Assembly: GCF_918698005.1 (NCBI RefSeq)
Contig: NZ_CAKKLJ010000001.1
Span: 124,001-188,000, forward strand
Direction: 5' to 3'
DNA from: Microbacterium sp. Bi121
GTDB lineage: Bacteria; Actinomycetota; Actinomycetes; Actinomycetales; Microbacteriaceae
Length of the DNA stretch: 64,000 nt
Program-made: the position numbers and the translations under genes
Part shown: positions 9,382-16,841 of the stretch, one piece after another
How the letters are laid out: every line of letters begins with the position of its first letter
Position numbering within the stretch: position 1 is the stretch's first letter
Notes under the pieces: generated by a model
Databases searched by the model: none
Seen by the model: only the letters and a program-made list of their open reading frames with translations
What the model was told of the DNA's origin: nothing

Positions 9382-9530
9382 TCACTCAGCTGACCTGTCT
9401 GGCTCCGTTCTACGCCATCTGCGAAGCGTGAGCCCCGAGCACCTACCCGTGTGCTTGTTCTCGGCCTTCAGGGTCAACATCGCAACACATCCGAGTCGTA
9501 TCGACTCACCCTCCCAAGGACTTCATCATC

Positions 9531-10262
9531 ATGTCGAACATCGCACTCCTCGAGCGTCCAGCCACCCGCGCCCCTCATCTGCGTCCCGTCCCCCGCTTCG
9601 TCGAATCCGAGGCGCCCGCCACTTCCGCGGCTCCGGCGACACCCGCTGACCTTCCCGCCACCCGCTCACCGCGCGGCTTCGCCCTCTACGTCGGACTCGA
9701 CGAGATCAAGGCCGCAGAGGCCGGCGTCAGCCTGCCGCTGCTCGTCGACGCCCTGCGCCGCACGCTCGCCGAGCTCGCTCCCGGCGCCGAGACTCACGCC
9801 ACCGTCGCCCTCGCGCCGCACGGTTCCGGCGGTCGCGACCTCGACGTCGTGCGCCTCGCCCTCCAGGAGCCGGGCGCGATCGCCCGCGCCAAGGCAGCAA
9901 CGGAGACCGAGGAGAAGAACGAGGACTACGGCGTCACCGTCGACATCTCGCGCAAGCGGGTGCTGATCGATGGCGAGTCCGCCGCGTTCACCTACAAGGA
10001 GTTCGAGCTGCTGCAGTACCTCGTCCTCCGCGAGGGCCGCACGATCGAGCGCTCAGAACTCGTCGGCGCCCTGTGGCAGTCTCCAGAGGACGAGACACCG
10101 GGCGAGCGCACGATCGACGTGCACGTTCGCCGTCTGCGCGCCAAGCTCGGTCGCTACGAGGACATCGTCCGCACCGTGCGCGGCGTCGGCTACCGGTTCG
10201 ACCGCCACGCCGATGTCGTCATCCGGTACGGCCACGGCACGCCTTCGCCCGACCGGTTCTGA
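9531..10262 (+). CDS. Winged-helix transcriptional regulator without receiver domain
   Basis: 243 residues. The last 100 form an OmpR/PhoB-type winged helix: FTYKEFELLQYLV, GRTIERSELVGALW, ERTIDVHVRRLRAKLG and IVRTVRGVGYRFD are the recognisable elements. The N-terminal 130 residues have no phosphoacceptor receiver; instead there is a Pro/Ala-rich leader and a small domain around ALYVGLDEIKAAEAGVSLPL. So it is not a standard two-component regulator and no kinase is nearby. It lies downstream of the Met/Cys-rich leader ORF and probably shares its promoter. Targets unknown. Confidence 0.85.
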   Translation: MSNIALLERPATRAPHLRPVPRFVESEAPATSAAPATPADLPATRSPRGFALYVGLDEIKAAEAGVSLPLLVDALRRTLAELAPGAETHATVALAPHGSGGRDLDVVRLALQEPGAIARAKAATETEEKNEDYGVTVDISRKRVLIDGESAAFTYKEFELLQYLVLREGRTIERSELVGALWQSPEDETPGERTIDVHVRRLRAKLGRYEDIVRTVRGVGYRFDRHADVVIRYGHGTPSPDRF

Positions 10263-10345
10263 GGCTCGCGCCTTCGCCGACCCGTCGGGGGTCAGTCGGC
10301 GGGATGCCGCGACCCACTGTCAGCGGTGCGACGTAGGGTGTTCGC

Positions 10346-11332
10346 ATGACCTTGACAGCGGATGCCGCGACCTCAGCCGCCGCACCCGCGAAGTCGGCGC
10401 AGCGTGAGCCGCTCCACACCGTCTACCGCCCCGCGCACCCGCTGAACCTCTTCCGCACGGTCGGCGTCCTGATCCGCGGTCCGAAGGATCCGACGATGCT
10501 CGTCGACGGATCGACGCTCTGGCGCGCAACGCGCACTCCTGACGGCATCGCCACGCTCGCCCTCCGCCAAGCGACCGGCGAGGTTCACGCGAGCGCCTGG
10601 GGCCCAGGCGCCGGGTGGGCGCTCACGCAGCTCCCCCGGCTGTGCGGCGGCGATGACGATGCGACCGGATTCGACGTGGCTTCCTTGACCGCCGCCGGGC
10701 ATCCGCTCCTCGCCGAGGTCGCCCGCCGCACCGCCGGCACGCGCCTCACCCGCACCGACCTCGTCTTCGACGCCCTCGCGAGCGCCACGATCGAGCAGAA
10801 GGTCACCTCGTACCAGGCGTTCGGCGCGTGGCGAGTGCTGATCACCCGCTTCGGCGAGCGCGCCCCAGGGCCGACGCCGCGGCCGATGTTCGCTCCGCCG
10901 ACGGTCGACGGCTGGCGCGGCATCCCCTCATGGGCCTGGCACCGAGCCGGTGTCGAGCCCCCGCAGTCCCGCGCGATCGTCCGCGCGGCCGAACGCGGTC
11001 GGCGCATCGCCGACGCGGTGCTCGCCGCCGAATCGGGCGACGACCGCGACCGGGTGCTCACGAGCCTGCCCGGCATCGGCGCGTGGACATCCGCCGAGAC
11101 ACGCATCCGCGCGCTCGGCGATCCCGATGCAGTGAGCGTCGGGGATTACCATCTCGCCCACCAGGTCGGTTTCGCGCTCACCGGCGCCCGCGTCGACGAC
11201 GACGGAATGCTGGAGCTCCTCGCCCCCTGGGCCGGGCACCGCCACCGCGTCATCCGCCTCATCCTGGCCAGCGGTGTCGTCGAACCCCGCCGTGGACCGC
11301 GCCTCGCCCCAGAGGATCATCGCCGCCGCTGA
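10346..11332 (+). CDS. DNA-3-methyladenine glycosylase, AlkA type
   Basis: 328 residues of the HhH-GPD superfamily, which removes alkylated bases in base-excision repair. The helix-hairpin-helix SLPGIGAWTSAE and the catalytic aspartate in VSVGDYHLAHQ are present, with the family's EQKVTSYQAFGAWRVLITRFGE helix before them. The N-terminal 110 residues form the usual beta domain. TAGGGT at 10334-10339 ends 6 nt before the ATG, pointing to a leaderless message. The VOC gene follows 21 bp later in the same direction. Confidence 0.92.
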   Translation: MTLTADAATSAAAPAKSAQREPLHTVYRPAHPLNLFRTVGVLIRGPKDPTMLVDGSTLWRATRTPDGIATLALRQATGEVHASAWGPGAGWALTQLPRLCGGDDDATGFDVASLTAAGHPLLAEVARRTAGTRLTRTDLVFDALASATIEQKVTSYQAFGAWRVLITRFGERAPGPTPRPMFAPPTVDGWRGIPSWAWHRAGVEPPQSRAIVRAAERGRRIADAVLAAESGDDRDRVLTSLPGIGAWTSAETRIRALGDPDAVSVGDYHLAHQVGFALTGARVDDDGMLELLAPWAGHRHRVIRLILASGVVEPRRGPRLAPEDHRRR

Positions 11333-11353
11333 ACCGTCTGCGAGGGTGGGAAG

Positions 11354-11764
11354 ATGCTCATCTTCGATCACCTCGGCATCACCGTCGACGACCTTCCGCA
11401 CGCGATCGCGCAGTTCGATCCGGTGATGGTCGCGCTCGGCTTCACCCGGCATGACATCGAAGGCTCGGTGTCATGGCAACGCGACGGCGAGCCCGAGCTC
11501 ATCCTCTTTCCCGCACGGGAAGCGGGAACCGGTCCGCACCGGCACGGCCATGTGGGCTGGCAGCATCTCGCTCTCGCGGTGGAATCGCGCGACGAGGTCG
11601 ACCGTCTGCACGGCATCGCCATGGATGCGGGCTGGTCTGCGGTCCGCGCCCCGAAGGAGTACCCGCGATTCAGCGACCGCTACTACGCGGCCTTCGTCGA
11701 GGACAGCAGCGGGATCCGCATCGAGTTCATGCACAACCCGCCGCGCGAGCCCGAGACGCTCTGA
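11354..11764 (+). CDS. VOC superfamily (glyoxalase-like) protein
   Basis: 136 residues with the paired beta-alpha-beta-beta-beta modules of the vicinal oxygen chelate fold: ITVDDLPHAIAQFDPVMVALGF at the start, HVGWQHLALAVESRDEVDRLHG in the middle, and YYAAFVEDSSGIRIEFMH at the end, where H and E residues could bind a metal. Members include glyoxalases and ring-cleaving dioxygenases; the substrate cannot be told. It follows the AlkA-type gene by 21 bp and is probably co-transcribed. Confidence 0.85.
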   Translation: MLIFDHLGITVDDLPHAIAQFDPVMVALGFTRHDIEGSVSWQRDGEPELILFPAREAGTGPHRHGHVGWQHLALAVESRDEVDRLHGIAMDAGWSAVRAPKEYPRFSDRYYAAFVEDSSGIRIEFMHNPPREPETL

Positions 11765-11799
11765 GCAGTAGTGACAGGTGTCTCCTCTAGGCTGAGCCC

Positions 11800-12009
11800 A
11801 TGTCGGCCACCAAGAAGCAGCGCTGGACCTGGCTCGCCGGCACGGTCGTGCTCTTCATCCTGGGCATCGTGATCGGGTTGATCCTGCAGAACGTGTGGCT
11901 GGGCCTCGTACTCGCCCTGATCGTGTCCGTCGTGTGGCTGATCGCCACCGAGTCGCGCAAGGGCGGCAACACCGGCGTCAACGACGAATCGCACGGCATC
12001 GAGCTCTAG
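11800..12009 (+). CDS. Small two-helix membrane protein
   Basis: 69 residues: a short basic N terminus (MSATKKQRW), two hydrophobic segments covering roughly residues 10-29 and 31-48, and a polar tail. A TAGGCT hexamer ends 6 nt before the ATG, the leaderless layout used by many genes here, which supports it as a real gene. Function unknown. It converges with the iron transport ATPase gene, leaving 6 bp between the stops. Confidence 0.75.
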   Translation: MSATKKQRWTWLAGTVVLFILGIVIGLILQNVWLGLVLALIVSVVWLIATESRKGGNTGVNDESHGIEL

Positions 12010-12015
12010 AAGGCG

Positions 12016-12771
12016 TCAGTAGTACACCGCGAGACGCCCGCGTGGACCGTCGATGACCGTCACCGGGGTGTGGAACACTCGCGTGAGCACCTCGTCCGTG
12101 ATGATCTCGTCCGGGGTGCCGTGCACGGCGATCCGGCCATGCTCCATCGCGATGATGTAGTCGCTGTAGGCGGCTGCGAAATTGATGTCGTGCAGCACGA
12201 TGACGATCGTGCGTCCCAACTCGTCGGCGGCGCGGCGCAGCTGCCTCATCATCTGCACCGAATGCTGCGCGTCGAGGTTGTTGAGCGGCTCGTCGAGCAG
12301 GAGGTAGTCGGTGTCCTGCGCGAGGACCATCGCGACGTAGGCGCGTTGCCGCTGACCGCCGGATAGCTGATCGAGGAAGCGCTGTTCCAGATCGGTGAGG
12401 TCGAGGAAGTCGATCGCCTCGGAGATCTTGTCCTCGTCGACCTGCGTGAGCCGTCCCCCGCTGTACGGATAGCGCCCGAAACCGACCAGCTGACGCACGG
12501 TCAAACGCGTCACGAAGTGGTTCTCCTGGCGCAGGATCGACACGGTCTTGGCGACCTGTTTCGACGCCGTGCGATGCACGTCGAGGCCCGCGACCTCCAC
12601 CGTCCCCTCGTCGGGCGCGAGCAGGCGCCCGATCATCGTGAGCACGGTGGACTTGCCTGCGCCGTTCGGTCCGACCAGCGCGATGATCCCGCCGGCCGGG
12701 ATATCGACCGAGATCGGACCGATCTCGATGTCGTTGCCGTAGCGCTTGGTGACATTGTTGAGACGTATCAC
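12016..12771 (-). CDS. Ferric-siderophore ABC transporter ATPase, FepC type
   Basis: 251 residues. Walker A GPNGAGKST near residue 34, signature LSGGQRQRAYVAM, Walker B DYLLLDEPLNNLD and the H-loop VLHDINFA are all present, so it should power siderophore uptake with the two permeases upstream. The GTG start overlaps the preceding permease stop (GTGA), which fixes the start and shows coupling. Last gene of a four-gene iron operon. Confidence 0.94.
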   Translation of the reverse strand: MIRLNNVTKRYGNDIEIGPISVDIPAGGIIALVGPNGAGKSTVLTMIGRLLAPDEGTVEVAGLDVHRTASKQVAKTVSILRQENHFVTRLTVRQLVGFGRYPYSGGRLTQVDEDKISEAIDFLDLTDLEQRFLDQLSGGQRQRAYVAMVLAQDTDYLLLDEPLNNLDAQHSVQMMRQLRRAADELGRTIVIVLHDINFAAAYSDYIIAMEHGRIAVHGTPDEIITDEVLTRVFHTPVTVIDGPRGRLAVYY

Positions 12772-13817
12772 AGACGCCCCTTCCGAAGGATGACGAACAA
12801 GAACAGCAGACCGCCGATGAGCTCGACGACGATGGTCACGGCGTCGACGAGCGGGAAGACGTGCCGCAGGAGGAAGTACGCGGCCGTGAGGATGACGTAG
12901 CCCAGCAGCCAGGCCACAGGCAGGATCCGACGGTGATCGTAGGTGCTCGTGATCGAGTACGCGAGGGTCGCCATGAGGAATCCGAGGAAGGTCATCGGGC
13001 CCACGAGGGACGTGGTCATCGCCATCAGCACCGAGACCAGGGTCAGCATGAGCATGATCTGACGCTTGTGGTTCAGGCCGAGGTTGGCGCTGATCTCGCT
13101 CCCCAGCGAGATCACGTTCAGACGTCGCGCGAGGAACCAGATCGTGCCACCGGTCGCGAGGACGACCGGGATGACGAACCACAGGAAGTCGGTGCTCGCG
13201 TTGCCCACGCTGCCGAACAGGCGCGCGGTCAGCACATCGAACTCGTTCGGGTCGAGCATCTGCTGCATGAATGTGGCCAACGAGCCCATGCCTGCACCGA
13301 TGATGATGCCGATCAGCAGCATCACGTGCAGGTTCCCGAACCGGCCGGAGAGCAGCCACGAATACAGCAGCACGGCGAAGAGCACCATCATCGCGCTCTG
13401 CAGCAGGAAACGGCCGAACGGGCTGATCTCAGCGATCCCCGCTGTGCCGAAGAAGAACACGATCGTGGTCTGCATGAGCACGTAGAGCGATTCGAAACCC
13501 ATGATCGACGGAGTGATGATCCGGTTGTTCGTCACCGTCTGGAAGGTGACGGTCGCGATCGCCTGGCAGAACGTGACCACCGCGATGACGACGAGAGTGG
13601 TGACGCGCATCCGGGAGATGCGCCACCACTTCTCACTTAAAGGCTCGAACTGATTCCCCCAGGTCAGCAGCAGCATCGTGACGGCCACCGCGCCGACGAT
13701 GAGAGCGCCCAGGATGAGCAGATACCGGATGCGGTGCGCACTGCTCGCGTAGGGTCCGAAGTCCCGTCGGGACGCCGACTGCGCGGACGCGGAGATGGGA
13801 GTCGTGTCAGCTGACAC
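12768..13817 (-). CDS. Ferric-siderophore ABC permease, FecCD family
   Basis: 349 residues with about nine hydrophobic segments of the FecCD/BtuC fold. The family's IGFLG-like stretch appears as FLGFLMATLAYS, and LGSEISANLGLNHKRQIMLML resembles the coupling-helix region that meets the ATPase. The N terminus is a 35-residue polar extension. It overlaps the upstream permease gene by 11 nt and the ATPase gene by 4 nt. It forms a heterodimeric channel with the upstream gene. Confidence 0.93.
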   Translation of the reverse strand: MSADTTPISASAQSASRRDFGPYASSAHRIRYLLILGALIVGAVAVTMLLLTWGNQFEPLSEKWWRISRMRVTTLVVIAVVTFCQAIATVTFQTVTNNRIITPSIMGFESLYVLMQTTIVFFFGTAGIAEISPFGRFLLQSAMMVLFAVLLYSWLLSGRFGNLHVMLLIGIIIGAGMGSLATFMQQMLDPNEFDVLTARLFGSVGNASTDFLWFVIPVVLATGGTIWFLARRLNVISLGSEISANLGLNHKRQIMLMLTLVSVLMAMTTSLVGPMTFLGFLMATLAYSITSTYDHRRILPVAWLLGYVILTAAYFLLRHVFPLVDAVTIVVELIGGLLFLFVILRKGRL

Positions 13818-14847
13818 CGTTCCTCCTCGTGCGAAGCAGCATGAAGATGAACACGGCCGAGCCGACGACGCCGAGCACCAGCGACACGGGCACTTCGAAC
13901 GGCATGATGACGACGCGGCCGATGATGTCGCACATCGTGACGATCCAGATGCCGGTCAGGAACACCCAGGGCAGGTTGGATCGCAGATCGTCACCGCGAA
14001 CCATCGAGACCAGGTTCGGGACGATCAGGCCGAGGAACGGCAGCATGCCGATCACGACGGTGACGACTCCGGTGGTGAGGGAGATCAGGCCGACTCCGAG
14101 CAGCATGACGCGCTCGTAGTCGAGGCCCACGTTCGTCGCGACGTCCTTGCCGAGGCCCGCGACGGTGAAACGGTCGGCGACGATCATCACGATCACCGCG
14201 ACGACCAGCACGATCCAGAGCAGTTCGTAGCGGCCGACCTCGATGCCGGTGAATCGGCCCATGAACCAGCCGCCGAGAACCTGCAGCAGGTTGAACCGGA
14301 GGGCGAGGAACGTCGTGATCGCGCTGACCACCGCGCCGAACATGATGCCGACGATCGGCACGATGAGGGACGACTTCAGCGTGACCCGGCGCAGGAACGC
14401 GAAGAAGATCAGTGTGCCGATGAAGGCGAAGACGATCGCCACGACCATCTTGACGAAGATCCCGGAGGACGGGAGCACGATGTAGGTCACGAGGAGCCCG
14501 AGACCGGCCCACTCCGTGGTGCCGACGGTCGTCGGCTCGACGAAGCGGTTCTGGGTCATCAGCTGCATGATCAGGCCCGCCATCGCCATGCTGGCGCCGG
14601 CGAGCACGAGGGATGCTGTTCGCGGGATGCGGGTGATCCAGAGGAACTCCGCTCCCTCACCAGGGACAGCGGTGATGTCGGCGACCCCGACGAAGATAGA
14701 CAGCGTGATCAGGCCGATCGTCAGCGCGATCGCGAGGAGCAGCGGCCACGTCCTGCGCCAGCGCGACCGGGTGCGCGAACGGGGTCTGGACGTGGAGAGC
14801 GCGTCGATGTTGGTGACGCGCGGTGTAGGGGTCGCCGGAGAGGCCAT
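13807..14847 (-). CDS. Ferric-siderophore ABC permease, FecCD family
   Basis: 346 residues, a second FecCD-type permease with recognisable LAGASMAMAGLIMQLMTQNRF near the start of the channel domain, LGKDVATNVGLDYERVMLLG (ATPase contact region) and GMLPFLGLIVPNLVS. An Arg-rich stretch, TSRPRSRTRSRWRRTWP, precedes the first membrane helix on the inside. It sits between the binding-protein gene (70 bp gap) and the other permease (11 nt overlap). Confidence 0.93.
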   Translation of the reverse strand: MASPATPTPRVTNIDALSTSRPRSRTRSRWRRTWPLLLAIALTIGLITLSIFVGVADITAVPGEGAEFLWITRIPRTASLVLAGASMAMAGLIMQLMTQNRFVEPTTVGTTEWAGLGLLVTYIVLPSSGIFVKMVVAIVFAFIGTLIFFAFLRRVTLKSSLIVPIVGIMFGAVVSAITTFLALRFNLLQVLGGWFMGRFTGIEVGRYELLWIVLVVAVIVMIVADRFTVAGLGKDVATNVGLDYERVMLLGVGLISLTTGVVTVVIGMLPFLGLIVPNLVSMVRGDDLRSNLPWVFLTGIWIVTMCDIIGRVVIMPFEVPVSLVLGVVGSAVFIFMLLRTRRNGVS

Positions 14848-14917
14848 GGTTCACCGTTCTGCGAGACGCGTCGCCGCCGAGGCTCTCGGCGGCGACGCGT
14901 CTGAAGTACTCAGCGGG

Positions 14918-15904
14918 TCAATTCTCTCCGAAGAGGTCGGCGAGGCCGTTCAGAACAGTGGTGTAGGCGAACACGTCCTCGGTGAGGTAGTAGTCCGCGG
15001 GGAAGACATAGATCGCTTCGTTCTTCACGGCGGGCACATTCGCCAGCGCCGCGGAACTGTTGATCAGGTCGAGTGCCGGGGTGACCTCGCCCTCGCCGAC
15101 GGCGGCGTCACGGTCGAGCACCGTGAAGAAATCGGCGTTCGCGCCGGCGAGCGCCTCGAGCGAGACGCTGTCGCCGGTGTGGTTCTCCGACCCCTCGGCG
15201 TCGAGCGCCGGGGTGAGGCCGAGCAGATCGAAGAAGATGCTCGATCCACGGCCGTCGATCGGGTTGGCGTAGTTGATCTCTCCGCCCGACGTGATCAACC
15301 CCATGACGGTGGACTCGGGGTCATAGGCGTTCTTGGCGCCGTCGACCGCGGTGTGGAACTCCTCGATCAGCGCCTCCGCCTCGGCCTCCCGGTTGAAGAC
15401 CTCGCCCATCAGCGTGATGCTCTCGGTGACGTACTCGTCGACCGACTGATCCTCGGGGCCGGTCATGTCGACGAACGCGGCGTCTGGTGCGGCATCCTTC
15501 ACGCCCTGTGCGTTCTCCTTCGCGCTGAAGCGGTAGCCGTTGATGATGAGATCGGGGTCTGCCGCCACGATCTGCTCGAAGTCGGGCTCACCGTGCGTGC
15601 CGATGTTCAGGATCTCCTCATCGGCGGCGAGCGGGTTCTCGGGGCTCATGAGGTCGCGCGGGGCGACGGAGACCGGAAGGTCCCAGTCGGCGGCGAGCTG
15701 GAAGAAGCGGTTGTCCGTGACGGCGACGCTGTCGGCGCTCTCGATCGTCACCTCGTTGCCGGCGAGATCGGTGACCGTGATCGGGTAATAGTCCTCGGCT
15801 GCGTTCTCGGGGGTTTCGGCATCCGCGGGTGCGCTGCACCCGGCGAGAGCGAGGAGTGAGACGGCACCGAGAGCGGCCACTGCGAGAGTTCTGGGCATGG
15901 ACAT
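14918..15904 (-). CDS. Siderophore-binding lipoprotein of the iron ABC importer
   Basis: 328 residues. A signal peptide ends in the lipobox LALAGC with Cys23 as lipid anchor, so the protein is held on the outer face of the membrane. The rest fits a FepB/FhuD-type periplasmic-binding fold (ITVTDLAGNEVTIESADSV, GTHGEPDFEQIVAADPDLII). AGGAG lies 9 nt before the first ATG at 15904. It is the first gene of the iron operon, directly downstream of a DtxR/IdeR-type box, so it should be induced by iron starvation. Confidence 0.94.
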   Translation of the reverse strand: MSMPRTLAVAALGAVSLLALAGCSAPADAETPENAAEDYYPITVTDLAGNEVTIESADSVAVTDNRFFQLAADWDLPVSVAPRDLMSPENPLAADEEILNIGTHGEPDFEQIVAADPDLIINGYRFSAKENAQGVKDAAPDAAFVDMTGPEDQSVDEYVTESITLMGEVFNREAEAEALIEEFHTAVDGAKNAYDPESTVMGLITSGGEINYANPIDGRGSSIFFDLLGLTPALDAEGSENHTGDSVSLEALAGANADFFTVLDRDAAVGEGEVTPALDLINSSAALANVPAVKNEAIYVFPADYYLTEDVFAYTTVLNGLADLFGEN

Positions 15905-15940
15905 GGAAGGGACTCCTGTTCTGCTGCGTGTCGAGGTTAG

Positions 15941-15959
15941 TAAGGTAAGGCTTACCTGA
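15941..15959. promoter_or_regulatory. DtxR/IdeR-type iron box
   Basis: TAAGGTAAGGCTTACCTGA is close to the actinobacterial iron-box consensus TTAGGTTAGGCTAACCTAA. It sits between the divergent siderophore-import operon and the siderophore-interacting reductase, where a metal-bound repressor would block transcription when iron is plentiful. Confidence 0.85.
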
Positions 15960-15969
15960 AGGGATCCGG

Positions 15970-15988
15970 AATCAGGCTAGCCTGAAAT
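15970..15988. promoter_or_regulatory. Second palindrome and -10 of the siderophore-interacting gene
   Basis: AATCAGGCTAGCCTGAAAT contains the perfect palindrome TCAGGCTAGCCTGA (15972-15985). Its TAGCCT (15978-15983) lies 6 nt before the ATG at 15990 and fits a leaderless -10. The AGGCTAGCCT core resembles half-sites of the neighbouring iron box, so a second repressor site over the -10 is possible. Confidence 0.6.
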
Positions 15989-15989
15989 C

Positions 15990-16754
15990 ATGGCCGATCC
16001 GAAATCGTCGTTCTCGCTCGAGCGCAAGATGCTCGCCCTCCAGTTCCGCGAGGTCGCCCTCGTCGCACGCGAGCAGCTCGCCCCGAACTATGTGCGCGTG
16101 CGGCTCGAAGGCGACGACCTCTTCGGCTTCGCTTCACTCGGCAGCGACGACCACATGCGGCTGTTCTTCCCTGATCGGATGCCGGATTCCATCGAGGAGC
16201 TTCGCGCCGCCCCGAGCCGCGAGTACACGCCGCTGGTCTGGGACGAGAACTGGCTCGAGGTGGAGTTCGCCGTTCACGGCGACGAGGGAATCGCCGCGCG
16301 CTGGGCCGCGACGGCTCCGATCGGATCCCGGATCGGCGTCGGTGGGCCACGAGGCTCCGCTGTGATCACCGGGACACCAGGGTCGTGGTTCCTCGCCGGC
16401 GACGAGACGGCGATCCCCGCGATTCGCCGGTTCGCGGCGCTGATCGGAGAGCAGCCGGCACGCGTCGTCATCGAGGTGCACGGCGCGGAGGACGAGATCG
16501 AGATCGACGCTCCGGTGAAGCCCGAATGGCTGCACCGCGGTGACGAGCCGGCCGGCTCCGCCCTGATCGCCTTCCTCGAGGGACTGGGTGAAGCGGATGC
16601 TGTCGGCTCGGACTCGTTCGTGTTCATCGCGGCCGAGCAGTCGGTGGTCAAGCCTGGCCGCGCCCTCCTCGCGCGCTGGGGCGTCGACACCGCCCACGCC
16701 GTCGTGAAGGGCTACTGGAAGCGCGGCGAGGCCGAGTACCACGCACCGCACTGA
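15990..16754 (+). CDS. Siderophore-interacting protein, ferric-siderophore reductase
   Basis: 254 residues of the SIP family, FAD/NAD(P)H enzymes that release iron from imported siderophores in the cytoplasm. The FAD-binding SREYTPL motif is near residue 73, the nucleotide-binding GDETAIPAIRR near residue 137, and EQSVVKPGRALLARWGVD near the end is typical. Divergent from the importer operon, with iron box and -10 in the 85 bp between them, so uptake and reduction are likely co-regulated by iron. Confidence 0.93.
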   Translation: MADPKSSFSLERKMLALQFREVALVAREQLAPNYVRVRLEGDDLFGFASLGSDDHMRLFFPDRMPDSIEELRAAPSREYTPLVWDENWLEVEFAVHGDEGIAARWAATAPIGSRIGVGGPRGSAVITGTPGSWFLAGDETAIPAIRRFAALIGEQPARVVIEVHGAEDEIEIDAPVKPEWLHRGDEPAGSALIAFLEGLGEADAVGSDSFVFIAAEQSVVKPGRALLARWGVDTAHAVVKGYWKRGEAEYHAPH

Positions 16755-16772
16755 GTGCTGAGATTCCGCAGC

Positions 16773-16832
16773 CGACTTCGACTCGCTCCGCTCGCTCAGC
16801 GCGTGTCGTCCCGCTCCGTTCGCTCGACGCCC
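16773..16832. repeat. Family I intergenic repeat, copy 2
   Basis: From CGACTTCGACTCGCTCCG to CGCTCGACGCCC, aligned with the other four copies but degraded in its second half. It fills the gap between two convergent genes (stops at 16754 and 16842). Confidence 0.75.
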
Positions 16833-16841
16833 CGCCTCGCA

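Noticed and set aside
12861..14904. Long plus-strand frames opposite the iron permeases
   Set aside because: Composition (Asp/His/Glu repeats) is the mirror of hydrophobic permease codons; no start signals.
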